64,000 bases of DNA from Vicingaceae bacterium. Lineage in GTDB: Bacteria; Bacteroidota; Bacteroidia; Flavobacteriales_E; Vicingaceae. This document shows positions 29,002-38,666 of this stretch, in pieces. The notes under the pieces were generated by a model. It was not told the origin of the DNA, searched no databases, and saw nothing but the letters and a program-made list of their open reading frames with translations. The stretch's first letter is position 1. Every line of letters begins with the position of its first letter. The stretch spans positions 1 through 64,000 of the forward strand of contig JAGYIE010000004.1 in the NCBI GenBank assembly GCA_018402765.1. Reading direction: 5' to 3'. The position numbers and the translations under genes are program-made.

Positions 29002-29713
29002 TTTTTGGTTTGATGGAATTAGTAATAACAGATAATATAATGTACAAAATTAGAATAATTGGTATAGCTATAAAATAAAATAGCACAAATAGTGCTATTG
29101 AAATCCCAATAAAGATAAATTTTACCTGGTTTTCTTTCCAATTAAAATTTTTAAACTTTAAAGCAAACAATGGAATCTCTGAAATCAATAACAGCGACCA
29201 AACAAGAATATTTATTACGATAAACGCAGGTTGAGTCATTATTTCATGTATGGAAATTGCAAGATCTTCTGAAAAATAATTTCCTTGCCATTCTATTAGT
29301 GGGATAGAAAGCCAAAACAAAGCATTTGCAGGTGTAGGGACACCAATAAATGAAGAGGTTTGTCGTTCGTCAATATTAAATTTAGCTAATCTATAAGCAG
29401 AAAATACGGCAATAATAAATGCTAAATAAGGAATTAAGGGTTGTTTAGGATATACGTCAATCAGAAGTTGATATACAATAACAGAGGGTGCAAAACCAAA
29501 AGTGATTACGTCAGCTAGACTATCTAATTCTTTTCCAATTGGTGAAGAAACGTTTAGCAAGCGAGCTGACAATCCATCAAAAAAATCTAAAAAGGCACCT
29601 ATTAAAATAAGAACTGCAGCCTCTGCAAGAAAACCCTGAAAAGCAAATACAACAGAAATACAACCCGAGAATAGGTTAGATGATGTAAGTATATTTGGGA
29701 TGCTCCTTTTCAT
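28991..29713 (-). CDS. pssA: CDP-diacylglycerol-serine O-phosphatidyltransferase
   Basis: Makes phosphatidylserine, the precursor of phosphatidylethanolamine, in the inner membrane. The 240-residue protein has the CDP-alcohol phosphotransferase motif DGLSAR...G...D...D (DGLSARLL followed by GKELDSLADV) near residues 44-67, and about six to seven membrane segments. It begins MKRSIPNILTSSNLFSGC, the usual PssA start. It overlaps purS. Confidence 0.93.
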   Translation of the reverse strand: MKRSIPNILTSSNLFSGCISVVFAFQGFLAEAAVLILIGAFLDFFDGLSARLLNVSSPIGKELDSLADVITFGFAPSVIVYQLLIDVYPKQPLIPYLAFIIAVFSAYRLAKFNIDERQTSSFIGVPTPANALFWLSIPLIEWQGNYFSEDLAISIHEIMTQPAFIVINILVWSLLLISEIPLFALKFKNFNWKENQVKFIFIGISIALFVLFYFIAIPIILILYIILSVITNSIKPKNEI

Positions 29714-29724
29714 TTATAAAAGAA

Positions 29725-29732
29725 CAAAAGTA
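29725..29732 (-). promoter_or_regulatory. -7 box of pssA-purS
   Basis: TACTTTTG on the minus strand, ending 11 bases before the pssA ATG. No clear -33 element. Confidence 0.4.
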
Positions 29733-29827
29733 ATGATATAATGAGGAGTGCTGTTAATTTTAGAATCCATTTAAATCAACAATTTAGCTACTCACCGAAA
29801 AATGGGAATGTAAAGCACATAAATAAG

Positions 29828-29835
29828 TAATTTTG
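29828..29835 (+). promoter_or_regulatory. -7 box upstream of porV2-porU2
   Basis: TAATTTTG fits TAnnTTTG about 65 bases before the ATG at 29901. A -33 element is not obvious. Confidence 0.4.
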
Positions 29836-29900
29836 AGTAATAAAATAATTAATATCGAGTTATTACATCGTTAATTATTTTGAATCAGCAGTATAATCTT

Positions 29901-30977
29901 ATGATAAAGCAACTTTTTACACTAACTATCGCGTTAATCTCAGTTTTAGGAGCTTCAGCACAATCAAGAAAATACAGTAATGAATTTTTAAATATTGGAG
30001 TCGGGGCGCGTGCCTTAGGTATGGGTAATGCCTTTACCGCTAGAGTTAATGACGTAACTGCAGCATATTGGAACCCTGCTGGTCTAACTCAAATGGAAGA
30101 TGACTTTCAAGTTGGATTAATGCATGCTGAGTACTTCGCTGGAATTGCAAAATACGATTACGGTGCTTTTGCAACGCGTATCGACAATAAGAGTGTTTTT
30201 GCCCTTTCTGTTCTTCGTTTTGGTGTAGATGATATTCCAAACACAACCCAACTTATTGATCAGGACGGCAATATTAGCTATGACAAGATTAAATCGTTTT
30301 CAGCTGCTGACTACGCATTCTTATTATCTTACGCTAGAGAAACCAATATTGACGGACTAAGTTTAGGTGGAAATGCGAAGGTGATTTACAGAAATGTAGG
30401 AGAGTTTGCCAATGCATACGGCTTTGGTTTAGACCTATCAGCATTGTATAAAAGAGGAAATTGGTTGTTCTCTGCAGTAGGCAAAGATGTTACTTCAACT
30501 TTTAACGCATGGAGTTACTCTTTAGATGATGAAACGGAGCAAGTGTTTTTACAAACAGGAAACGATTTGCCTGAGAATGGTTTAGAGATAACATTGCCCC
30601 AGTTAGTTCTTGGAGTTGGGCGAAAAGTAGCTTTAGGGTCAAGGTTTTCAGTTTTTACTGAATTAGATTTTGGTGTGACATTTGATGGTGAAAGAAATGA
30701 TTTGATCAGTTCTGATCCTATAGCTATAGATCCACGATTCGGAATGGAAATTGCTTACCAGCAATTTATATTTTTGCGCGGAGGAATTGGCAATTTCCAA
30801 AAAACAACTGACCTATTTGGCGTAAGAGAAACAAGCTTTCAGCCGAATTTCGGTATAGGGTTCAAATACAAGGGGTTCTCTTTGGATTATGCATTTAGTG
30901 ATATTGGTGATCGATCTGTTGCATTATATTCGAACGTGTTTTCACTTCGAATAGACCTCAATAAAAAAGGGAGCTAG
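29901..30977 (+). CDS. porV2: PorV/PorQ family outer-membrane protein, putative PorV2
   Basis: A 358-residue barrel protein of the PorV/PorQ (UPF0164) family, which shuttles or anchors T9SS cargo. I start at the ATG at 29901, which gives a clean signal peptide (MIKQLFTLTIALISVLGASAQ); a TTG seven codons earlier is possible. The family block YSNEFLNIGVGARALGMGNA, followed by DVTAAYWNPAGLTQM, is plain. The next gene encodes a sortase-like protease whose GTG start shares one base with this stop (TAGTG), so the pair is translationally coupled. This matches the paralogous PorV2/PorU2 pair described for Bacteroidota genomes. Confidence 0.87.
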   Translation: MIKQLFTLTIALISVLGASAQSRKYSNEFLNIGVGARALGMGNAFTARVNDVTAAYWNPAGLTQMEDDFQVGLMHAEYFAGIAKYDYGAFATRIDNKSVFALSVLRFGVDDIPNTTQLIDQDGNISYDKIKSFSAADYAFLLSYARETNIDGLSLGGNAKVIYRNVGEFANAYGFGLDLSALYKRGNWLFSAVGKDVTSTFNAWSYSLDDETEQVFLQTGNDLPENGLEITLPQLVLGVGRKVALGSRFSVFTELDFGVTFDGERNDLISSDPIAIDPRFGMEIAYQQFIFLRGGIGNFQKTTDLFGVRETSFQPNFGIGFKYKGFSLDYAFSDIGDRSVALYSNVFSLRIDLNKKGS

Positions 30978-33900
30978 TGATAAAAAAAATACTGTTTTTT
31001 CTGATTGGTTTATCGAATTTGGCAGTAGTTGCTCAAAATTTTGGCAATGAGTGGATAAACTATAATCAAAAATATTACGAGTTTAAGGTAGTAGAAACAG
31101 GTGTTTATAGAATAAACTTTGCGAATCTCATTAGCGCAGGAATTCCTGTGAATACGATCAACCCCAAGAATATTCAACTTTATGGAAGAGGTGTTCAAAT
31201 TCCAATTTTTATAGAAGGAGAAGCTGATGAAGTTTTTAATCCTTCTGATTTCATAGAGTTTTATGCAGAAAAAAATGATGGATGGCTCGATGAAGAACTG
31301 TATAAAGGAGCTAATAACCAACCTAATCCATATTATAGTCTGATAAATGATACAGCTACTTATTATTTAACGGTTAGTAATTCATTAAATAATTTGCGTT
31401 ACTCATTAGAAACGGCTAATAATTTTACTACTTATACTCCTTTAACATCAGTAACGGTAGAGAAAATATCTTCTTTTAATACCAACTACTATGATGGAGA
31501 AACTATTCAAGGTCAGGCTACAAGTCCTGAATATGTGCCCACTGAAGGATGGATGAGTAGAGTGATCAGTAATTCTGGATCATCGGTTTTTACAACTTCC
31601 TTAAATACTGAAAAAGCTAAGCCAAACGGTACTGCTTTTTTAGAAACTGCGGTAACTGGTCAGTCTGATTTTAGACCTATTTCTACAGGAGACCATCATT
31701 TACAAATCTCATTTGGAAATCAATTGATAGATACTGTTTTTGAAGGGTATGAATTAGTTAAATTCCAGCGCAGCTTATCTACTAATAGCTTGGGACAATT
31801 GTCTACAGGTATAACCTATCGGCAGGTAAATGATTTAGGAGCAGGTAGTGATCGCATGGCTATCGGTTTTGCAAAGTTGTCTTATGAGCATTTGCCTGAT
31901 GCTGAAGGTAAATCATTGTTTACTTTTCAAGTTGACGATAATCTAAGTTCAAATAGGAATTATTTTAAGTTTACAAATTTCTCCGGTTCCTCAGAAAACT
32001 TTATTTTGGAGCTAAAGAATAATAGACGGATAAAAGTTTATCAATCAGGTAATGAATATAATGCGCTCATTCCAAATGGAGGTAATGCAAAAAAGTGTGT
32101 GCTTTATTCATCTTCTGGAGTCAAGTCAATTGGTAGCTTAAGAGCAGTCGGACAGAATGGTTTTTTTCAAAATTACATTAGCACTATCCCTGATTCTGCA
32201 TACATTATGATTTCTCATCCCTCATTGGATGTCGAGGTTTTAAATTATGCGAATTACAGAACAAGCACAGGGCACTACCCTTATATAGTTGATGTTAATC
32301 AGCTTTATAAACAATATGGTTATGGTGTAACACAGCATCCGTTGGCTATAAGAAATTATTTAAACGATGTATTGGTAAACTCAGGAACTACTCCTGCTTA
32401 TTTATTTTTAATTGGAAAGTCAATCCGTGCAAAAATAGTTAGAGGAAAAGCCTCTTTATATGTCAATAATTTGGTGCCTTCCATAGGAAATCCTGCTACA
32501 GATAATTTATTTACAGCTGGCTTAAATGGAACTGGACTAGATGTAGCAATACCAACTGGAAGAATTTCAGTAAATAGCAATTTAGAATTAAAGGCCTATC
32601 TAGATAAAATACGTTCTTACGAGTCGGCTCAGCCTGCATTATGGATGAAGCAAGCCCTTCATTTTATTGGAGGTAAGTCATTGTTAGAGACGCAAGCTTT
32701 TGAAAATTACATGACTCAATATTCAACTACCTTTATAAACGGAGCAACGGGCGGAAATGTAAGAACCTTTAAAAAGACAACAGCTGCACCAATTCAAACT
32801 ACTTTAGCCGATAGTATTAGCACATTAATTAATCAGGGTGTTAGTATGATGACCTTTTTTGGACATGCCTCTAACACCGGTGGATTTGATATTAATATAG
32901 ATGAGCCTGAAAATTTAAATAATCGAGGACGATATCCTATAATTTTAGGAAATGCATGCTATACAGGAGATGTTCATCAAGAGGGATCCATAAGCACATC
33001 AGAGGATTATGTCATTATTCCCGAAAAGGGCGCGATAGGGTTTGTTGCAACAGTAGATCTTAGTTATCCCATACCTTTAAATATCTTTTCATCAGAATTT
33101 TATAGGCAGATTTCTAATAAAAGTTATGGCAAAAGCATAGCGTATTGCATGCAACAGTCAGCAAAGTTGGTACAAACCAATGCTTTTCCTGAATTAAAAG
33201 GTGTAATCTTAGAGATGAGTTTACAAGGAGATCCTGCAATGGCGCTAAATTCGTTTTCTAAGCCTGATTATGTAGTTAATTCATCTTCAGTTAGTATTTC
33301 ACCAAGAGAGGTAACAAGTGAGGTGGATTCATTTACAGTCATTATAAACGTGGAAAATATAGGTAAAGCAATTGATGACTCGCTTACAATAGAAGTTGTT
33401 CGTCGTTTTCCAAATAATAGAGACACGGCATATATTTTTAAGATTTCCCCTGTTTTATACCAGGCTATATTCAGATTAAAACTACCAACAGATTTAGTGA
33501 ATGGTATTGGGGAAAATAATTTTACAATTACCGTAGATCGATTAAATGAGATTCCTGAGTTAAATGAAAACAATAACAGAGCCTTCAAGTCACTAATTAT
33601 TCGCTCAGGTGATTTAATTCCTGTATATCCTTACAATTATGCAATTGTTCCAAATCAAGGTGTTACATTGAAAGCTTCTACAGCATTTGCATTTGAGCAA
33701 GAACGAAATTACGTTGTAGAGTTGGATACAAATTCGAGCTTTAGTAGCGCTTTTAAACAAACTACGACGATAACATCTAAAGGCGGAGTAATTGAATGGT
33801 CTCCTGCAATTTTGTCTGCCATGCCTGATAGTGCTGTATATTTCTGGAGGGTGAGTAAGGAGGCTGATGTGAATGGTAAGTTGAATTGGAAGCAATTCTC

Positions 33901-35965
33901 ATTTCAGTATATTCCCACAAAAGTTGGATGGGGACAAGATCATTTTGATCAATTGTCCATGAATACGTTTCAGTTTATAGAGCCAAATTTTACCTCTAAA
34001 AATTTTGATTTTGTTGATAATGTAAAACAGCTTTCAGTTGTAAATATTGGCAATCCTTCCAGCACAACTATTTTGGATCAAATAAAATACAGTATAGATA
34101 ATGTTACACGCGAAAGAAATGGATGTTCAGTGTCGCCTTCATTTATGATCGCTATACTGGATTCATTATCCTTTGAGCCGTGGAGAACTCCTTATAATGG
34201 ATTAAATAGTAATCGCAATTACGGACAAGCGAATATAAATGGATCTTGTCGTTCAAGAACGGAGGAGTACTTCATTTATCGGGCAAATGATCCCACACAG
34301 ATGCAAGCAATGAGAACATTGCTCCTAGATACAGTTCCTAACGGATCTTATATATTGGTGTATAGCTGGTATAATATAAAATATACAGATTTGAACTTTT
34401 CGAATCCTGCAATAATGCAAACTTTTTCAGATTTAGGATCTACTAGAGTTCCTGCAATTGGTGATTCAATTCCTTTTATATTCTTGGTGCAGAAAGGAAA
34501 CCCTGGTTCAGTTAGAGAGGTGGCAGGAGATAGTATAAATGATCAAATAGAATTAAAGGTTAATTTATTATCAAGTTCTACCTTTGGTAGTATTAATTCA
34601 AAATTAGTTGGTCCGGCCTTAGCTTGGGACAGTTTAGTCTGGCGAACAAAATCATTAGAAACGATATCTCAAGATAGCTCAGCATTATCTGTATTTAAAC
34701 ACAAAAATGAAAAAACTCAAGGAGATCGAATCCTTCGAAATGTGTCGAATCAACTACCTCGGATGAGTCTGTCTACTTTATTAGATGCAACAGAATCACC
34801 ATTACTAACTATGCAAATGTCTGCTAATGATGAACTATTGCAAACACCTCCACAGTTAGATTTATGGCATGTTTACTATGATCCTGTTCCTGAAGGAGCA
34901 CTTAACCCAAAGAAGGGATTTGAAGTCTTAAATGATACAGTTTTAGAAGGAGAACGATTTGTTGCATCAGTTACTTTTGAAAATATAAGTGAATATGATA
35001 TGGATAGTGTTTTGGTGAATTACTCATTAATAACCTCGAGTAATAAACTAGTATCACTGCCTTCTAAGCGCCTATCTAGTTTGCCTTCTGATAGCTTCTT
35101 AATTGTTCCCATTACTATTTCTACGCTGGGTTACTCAGGCACAAATACCTTGTTAATTGATATCAATCCAAATGATGACCAACCTGAGCAATATCATTTT
35201 AACAACATTGGACAATTATCCTTTTTTGTGAATAAGGATAATATCAATCCTGTGATGGACGTAACCTTTGATGGGAGACGTATTATTAATGGTGAATTAA
35301 TTGGTCCTGAGCCAGAAATTGTAATTGAATTGTCAGACGAGAATAAATACCTTTTACTTAACGATACGGCCAATTTTGCAGTATATCTAAAGGCTCCTGA
35401 TGAAGAAGAAAAACGAATAAATTTTGGCTTTCAACCTGATGGTGGACAAATGGAATTTTTTGAGGGAACCTTACCGAAGAATTCTGCAAGAATTGTGTAT
35501 AGGCCTAAACTTTATAACGATGGTATTTATCAACTTCGTGCTCAGGCAAATGACAAAAGTGGAAACTTGTCAGGAAGTTCAGACTATTTGGTAACTTTTG
35601 AGATAGAAACAAAGGCTTCTATTTCTCGATTAATGAATTATCCCAATCCTTTTACTACTAGTACTCGGTTTGTATTTACATTAACAGGCACCCGATTGCC
35701 TGATTATTTGCAAATTCAGATAATGACCATAACAGGAAAAGTAGTAAAAGAAATAGATCTAAGCGAGTTAGGGCCAATTAGAATTGGAAACAATATTACT
35801 GATTATGCTTGGGATGGCACAGATGAGTTCGGAGACCGACTAGCCAACGGTGTCTATCTCTACAGGGTGCGTACAAACTTAGATGGAGAAGCAATAGCGC
35901 ATAGAGATACTGGCGCAGACAAATATTTTAAGCAAGGCTACGGAAAAATGTATTTGATGCGATAG
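30977..35965 (+). CDS. porU2: Putative T9SS sortase PorU2 (gingipain-like peptidase C25)
   Basis: A 1662-residue secreted protease-fold protein. It starts at a GTG overlapping the porV2 stop, with a signal peptide (KKILFFLIGLSNLAVVAQ). A C25 peptidase domain contains the His in FFGHASNTGG (His630) and the Cys in ILGNACYTGD (Cys661), the expected catalytic pair. CARDB/Ig-like domains follow (around 785-870 and again near 1310-1410). The C-terminus has a FlgD-like Ig domain (NYPNPF...DYAWDGTDEFG...LANGVYLYRV). Canonical PorU removes sorting domains and attaches cargo to lipid; the PorU2 role is not settled, so sortase function is inference. Confidence 0.88.
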   Translation: MIKKILFFLIGLSNLAVVAQNFGNEWINYNQKYYEFKVVETGVYRINFANLISAGIPVNTINPKNIQLYGRGVQIPIFIEGEADEVFNPSDFIEFYAEKNDGWLDEELYKGANNQPNPYYSLINDTATYYLTVSNSLNNLRYSLETANNFTTYTPLTSVTVEKISSFNTNYYDGETIQGQATSPEYVPTEGWMSRVISNSGSSVFTTSLNTEKAKPNGTAFLETAVTGQSDFRPISTGDHHLQISFGNQLIDTVFEGYELVKFQRSLSTNSLGQLSTGITYRQVNDLGAGSDRMAIGFAKLSYEHLPDAEGKSLFTFQVDDNLSSNRNYFKFTNFSGSSENFILELKNNRRIKVYQSGNEYNALIPNGGNAKKCVLYSSSGVKSIGSLRAVGQNGFFQNYISTIPDSAYIMISHPSLDVEVLNYANYRTSTGHYPYIVDVNQLYKQYGYGVTQHPLAIRNYLNDVLVNSGTTPAYLFLIGKSIRAKIVRGKASLYVNNLVPSIGNPATDNLFTAGLNGTGLDVAIPTGRISVNSNLELKAYLDKIRSYESAQPALWMKQALHFIGGKSLLETQAFENYMTQYSTTFINGATGGNVRTFKKTTAAPIQTTLADSISTLINQGVSMMTFFGHASNTGGFDINIDEPENLNNRGRYPIILGNACYTGDVHQEGSISTSEDYVIIPEKGAIGFVATVDLSYPIPLNIFSSEFYRQISNKSYGKSIAYCMQQSAKLVQTNAFPELKGVILEMSLQGDPAMALNSFSKPDYVVNSSSVSISPREVTSEVDSFTVIINVENIGKAIDDSLTIEVVRRFPNNRDTAYIFKISPVLYQAIFRLKLPTDLVNGIGENNFTITVDRLNEIPELNENNNRAFKSLIIRSGDLIPVYPYNYAIVPNQGVTLKASTAFAFEQERNYVVELDTNSSFSSAFKQTTTITSKGGVIEWSPAILSAMPDSAVYFWRVSKEADVNGKLNWKQFSFQYIPTKVGWGQDHFDQLSMNTFQFIEPNFTSKNFDFVDNVKQLSVVNIGNPSSTTILDQIKYSIDNVTRERNGCSVSPSFMIAILDSLSFEPWRTPYNGLNSNRNYGQANINGSCRSRTEEYFIYRANDPTQMQAMRTLLLDTVPNGSYILVYSWYNIKYTDLNFSNPAIMQTFSDLGSTRVPAIGDSIPFIFLVQKGNPGSVREVAGDSINDQIELKVNLLSSSTFGSINSKLVGPALAWDSLVWRTKSLETISQDSSALSVFKHKNEKTQGDRILRNVSNQLPRMSLSTLLDATESPLLTMQMSANDELLQTPPQLDLWHVYYDPVPEGALNPKKGFEVLNDTVLEGERFVASVTFENISEYDMDSVLVNYSLITSSNKLVSLPSKRLSSLPSDSFLIVPITISTLGYSGTNTLLIDINPNDDQPEQYHFNNIGQLSFFVNKDNINPVMDVTFDGRRIINGELIGPEPEIVIELSDENKYLLLNDTANFAVYLKAPDEEEKRINFGFQPDGGQMEFFEGTLPKNSARIVYRPKLYNDGIYQLRAQANDKSGNLSGSSDYLVTFEIETKASISRLMNYPNPFTTSTRFVFTLTGTRLPDYLQIQIMTITGKVVKEIDLSELGPIRIGNNITDYAWDGTDEFGDRLANGVYLYRVRTNLDGEAIAHRDTGADKYFKQGYGKMYLMR

Positions 35966-36021
35966 ATAAGATTTGTTTGTTATATTCGTTTAGTGGGATC
36001 ACAATTAAAACTTAAACTTTT

Positions 36022-36906
36022 ATGAGAATTAAATGGGTTTTGACTTTTTTGCTAGTAGCAATTTCTTTTGGTTTATTTGCACAAGAACCTAGTGCTACTA
36101 AACTATTATTTAATGGATTATCATTAGGAGTAGGGCCTTTCAGCTTTTCTTCAGGTATTTCTTCTGTCACTACTTTTCAGAAATTAGCACCTCAGTCTGA
36201 GTTGTTGAAGATGAACTTAAAGGAGTTTAATAGTTCATATTATTACGATGAACTCCATTCCAATACGATTACAGGAGGTTATGCTCATTTTAATATTGTA
36301 GGAAAGGATAGACCTGAAGCGTTGTTTAGCCGAAGCTTTAGAATAGGTATTGCATATGCAGACCAATCTACTTACTTCAATTCTTATAATAGAATAGAAA
36401 CATTTACAATAGATACAGTCACTTCAAATACTACTGGTATTCAATATCCAATTGACTCTACAGCCTCCCAGAGTTTATCTATGAATTATAATCAATCACA
36501 GCTTTATGTAGATGCCGCATACCTATTACAAACTGGTGAATGTAATCGGTTTTCTTTATTTGGAGGGTTAGGTGCTGCGGTAGGTCTAACGATAGATGCT
36601 TTTACAACGGTATACTTAAGTGATAACTTTAGTTACGCTGCAAACACTCCCCAATTGTTTCAACCTCAAGATGAGGATTATAATTATAAAGAGGAAGTAT
36701 TTAAAAATAAGGTTGGTGTTTCATTTATTGCATCTATACCATTAGGAGTTGACTTCAGAATTGGTCAAAATAGAAGTTTTTGGAAAAATAGTCATCTATG
36801 TTTTGAGATTAGACCAAGTCTTTATGTAAATCAAATACCAGAAGTAGAAACGGAACTAACTACAGCAGTAATTAGTATGTTTAGTTATCGCTTTCAGTTT
36901 AGATAG
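36022..36906 (+). CDS. Unrecognised exported protein, probable outer-membrane beta-barrel
   Basis: I do not recognise this 294-residue protein. It has a signal peptide (VLTFLLVAISFGLFAQ, cut near residue 21). The rest alternates polar and aromatic residues, has several Gly-rich turns (FGGLGAAVGLTIDAF), and ends in the aromatic-polar strand FSYRFQFR, as outer-membrane barrels do. It follows porU2 by 56 bases and ends at a strong bidirectional terminator, so it may be read with porV2-porU2. A structural role near the T9SS is possible but rests only on position. Confidence 0.7.
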   Translation: MRIKWVLTFLLVAISFGLFAQEPSATKLLFNGLSLGVGPFSFSSGISSVTTFQKLAPQSELLKMNLKEFNSSYYYDELHSNTITGGYAHFNIVGKDRPEALFSRSFRIGIAYADQSTYFNSYNRIETFTIDTVTSNTTGIQYPIDSTASQSLSMNYNQSQLYVDAAYLLQTGECNRFSLFGGLGAAVGLTIDAFTTVYLSDNFSYAANTPQLFQPQDEDYNYKEEVFKNKVGVSFIASIPLGVDFRIGQNRSFWKNSHLCFEIRPSLYVNQIPEVETELTTAVISMFSYRFQFR

Positions 36907-36910
36907 CTAC

Positions 36911-36947
36911 AAAAAAAGAACTTCGAAATTTTCGAGGCTCTTTTTTT
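36911..36947. terminator. Bidirectional terminator between convergent genes
   Basis: An imperfect stem of about 17 pairs with A7 on the left, T7 on the right and a TCGAA / TTCGA core. It lies 5 bases after the barrel gene stop and 27 bases beyond the end of the convergent endonuclease gene. Confidence 0.8.
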
Positions 36948-36973
36948 GTGTACGGGATTAAGTCAGACAATGA

Positions 36974-38605
36974 CTATTTTATAATTTTCTTAACCAATCG
37001 TTCGCTACCATTAAAAAGTTCTAGAAAGTAAACACCTTCGGGCAATGCTGAGGTATTGATATTGAAGTTTCCTATACCATTTAATTTATTCGAGCTTGTA
37101 ACTTGGCCTAGTGAATTTAGTAATCTAAGGTTTAATTCTCCTTTGTAGTTACTGTTTACATTTAGTTGATTATTAATTGGATTCGGGAAAATTGAAATTG
37201 ATTGTTCAAGCGTAATTTCTCCTAATGAGGTAACGATGTTGGCAGTAATTGGCACAGTGATATTTCCTTGAGAACCCGGTAATCCAGTGCTAAAGCTCAA
37301 CGATTCATTAATGTTTCCAAAAGTGTTGGTGGCTAATTTGATTGGAAAAGTAAATGACTCTCCGGGATTAATTGTGGCAGTAACTCCAATGGAAGGATCA
37401 AAACTAAGGTCTGTAGTGTTTGATAATGCGATATTAGATAAGTTGATAACACTGTTCCCTGTATTTACAATAATGTAATTAAATAAAGTGTCCGTACTTA
37501 CTGAACCATAGTTAATTGAAGCTTGGGTAATGTCAATGTTATTTATTGTTGGTGCTACTGAGTTGCTCACCAAATTGGTAATACGGTCTGCAAATTGAGG
37601 ATAATCTATAAAGGGGTTTCTGTTTCCTTGAAAAGCGAAAACATCATCGTTTCTAGTTGTTTCAATCACATCTGGTGCAAATGTCGCATGCCATTGTTTT
37701 AGAATATTTTGTTGCACTGAAAAATGATTCGAGTAGTCTTGGTAGCGCAATACAAAATACATCATAGCTCTTGCCGTACTTCCTTTTTGTGCATCTCTTG
37801 GCTCAAAAAGAGAATTGTTAGAGAAAGAGCCGCCTCCAACTGCAGATCCTCCTGTTACTGCGCCAAAAGCCTTATTTCCTCGTGTAGAGTTAGAGTTGTT
37901 TGTTGTAGGGAATAAATGATGCAAATCACTTTTCATCGGAAGGTTAGAGTTAAAAAATCCTTGCGGGAAAGTATGTTCCGTATTAAACTGAGGATTTCCA
38001 TTTTGTGCAGCAGATCTACTTGTATATCCTGTTATTTTTGTGCCGGTGTAAACACATTCTAGTGTATTTACTGTTGCAGCTTGACCATTATTTTTTTCAT
38101 TGTCAATTTGCATAAACATTTCATCACGAGCTGCATTATAACTAATATTTGTAGACATTCCAGTAGTAATCGTTGTTTTAATCGATGTTTTAAGTACTTC
38201 TTCAGATTTGTTTTCAGTAGCTGAATAATAGGTTTTGGAGTACGTTCCTTGTCCTACTAAATCCACCGCTGTAAAACCACTATTTGCTGTGTGCTTTATG
38301 ATTAGCTCAGAATTATGCTGAATGTTATGTTTAGGGTTAAATTTTACATATATAGTTTTACTTCCATTAGGAGCAATGGTAAAGTTGGTTTCACTACTAG
38401 AAAAGGGAGTGCTATTATACGTATTGTAAAATTTTAATTGATTTACAGTTATAGAATTACTTGATGAATTCGAAATAATCAAAGGTAGACTGTCTGTGGT
38501 TAATTCATTTACTGACCCAAAAGATAACTGCGGTTGATCGACAGTTAAAACTTGGGATGATAAAAAAAGAGGTGTGCTTAACGCAAAAAGTAAAAATCTT
38601 TTCAT
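36974..38605 (-). CDS. Secreted endonuclease I family protein with T9SS sorting domain
   Basis: A 543-residue extracellular nuclease. It has a signal peptide (about 1-19), an N-terminal Ig-like choice-of-anchor-D domain (LSFGSVNELTTDSLPLIISNSSSNSI), then the endonuclease I domain with the His-metal core TEHTFPQGFF, SDLHHLFPTTNNSN and RGNKAFG, a second anchor-D-like domain (SINYGSVSTDTLFNYIIVNTG), and a C-terminal type A T9SS sorting domain (ISIFPNPINNQLNVNS ... LPEGVYFLELFNGSERLVKKIIK-like end). It should be exported by the T9SS and degrade DNA outside the cell for nutrients or biofilm turnover. Confidence 0.9.
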   Translation of the reverse strand: MKRFLLFALSTPLFLSSQVLTVDQPQLSFGSVNELTTDSLPLIISNSSSNSITVNQLKFYNTYNSTPFSSSETNFTIAPNGSKTIYVKFNPKHNIQHNSELIIKHTANSGFTAVDLVGQGTYSKTYYSATENKSEEVLKTSIKTTITTGMSTNISYNAARDEMFMQIDNEKNNGQAATVNTLECVYTGTKITGYTSRSAAQNGNPQFNTEHTFPQGFFNSNLPMKSDLHHLFPTTNNSNSTRGNKAFGAVTGGSAVGGGSFSNNSLFEPRDAQKGSTARAMMYFVLRYQDYSNHFSVQQNILKQWHATFAPDVIETTRNDDVFAFQGNRNPFIDYPQFADRITNLVSNSVAPTINNIDITQASINYGSVSTDTLFNYIIVNTGNSVINLSNIALSNTTDLSFDPSIGVTATINPGESFTFPIKLATNTFGNINESLSFSTGLPGSQGNITVPITANIVTSLGEITLEQSISIFPNPINNQLNVNSNYKGELNLRLLNSLGQVTSSNKLNGIGNFNINTSALPEGVYFLELFNGSERLVKKIIK

Positions 38606-38625
38606 AATGGAGTTTTAATTTACCA

Positions 38626-38633
38626 CAAAAGTA
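38626..38633 (-). promoter_or_regulatory. -7 box of the endonuclease gene
   Basis: TACTTTTG on the minus strand, 20 bases before the ATG, in the short divergent region shared with lnt. A TTG 24 bases upstream is a possible -33 element with a long spacer. Confidence 0.4.
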
Positions 38634-38641
38634 AATATTAA

Positions 38642-38649
38642 TAACTTTA
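38642..38649 (+). promoter_or_regulatory. Possible -7 box of lnt
   Basis: TAACTTTA (7 of 8 fit TAnnTTTG), 17 bases before the lnt ATG. Confidence 0.3.
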
Positions 38650-38666
38650 CCCCACTTCAAATTACT

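Noticed and set aside
29880..29900. TTG start for porV2 seven codons upstream
   Set aside because: The ATG at 29901 gives a normal signal peptide; the TTG adds a polar segment before it.
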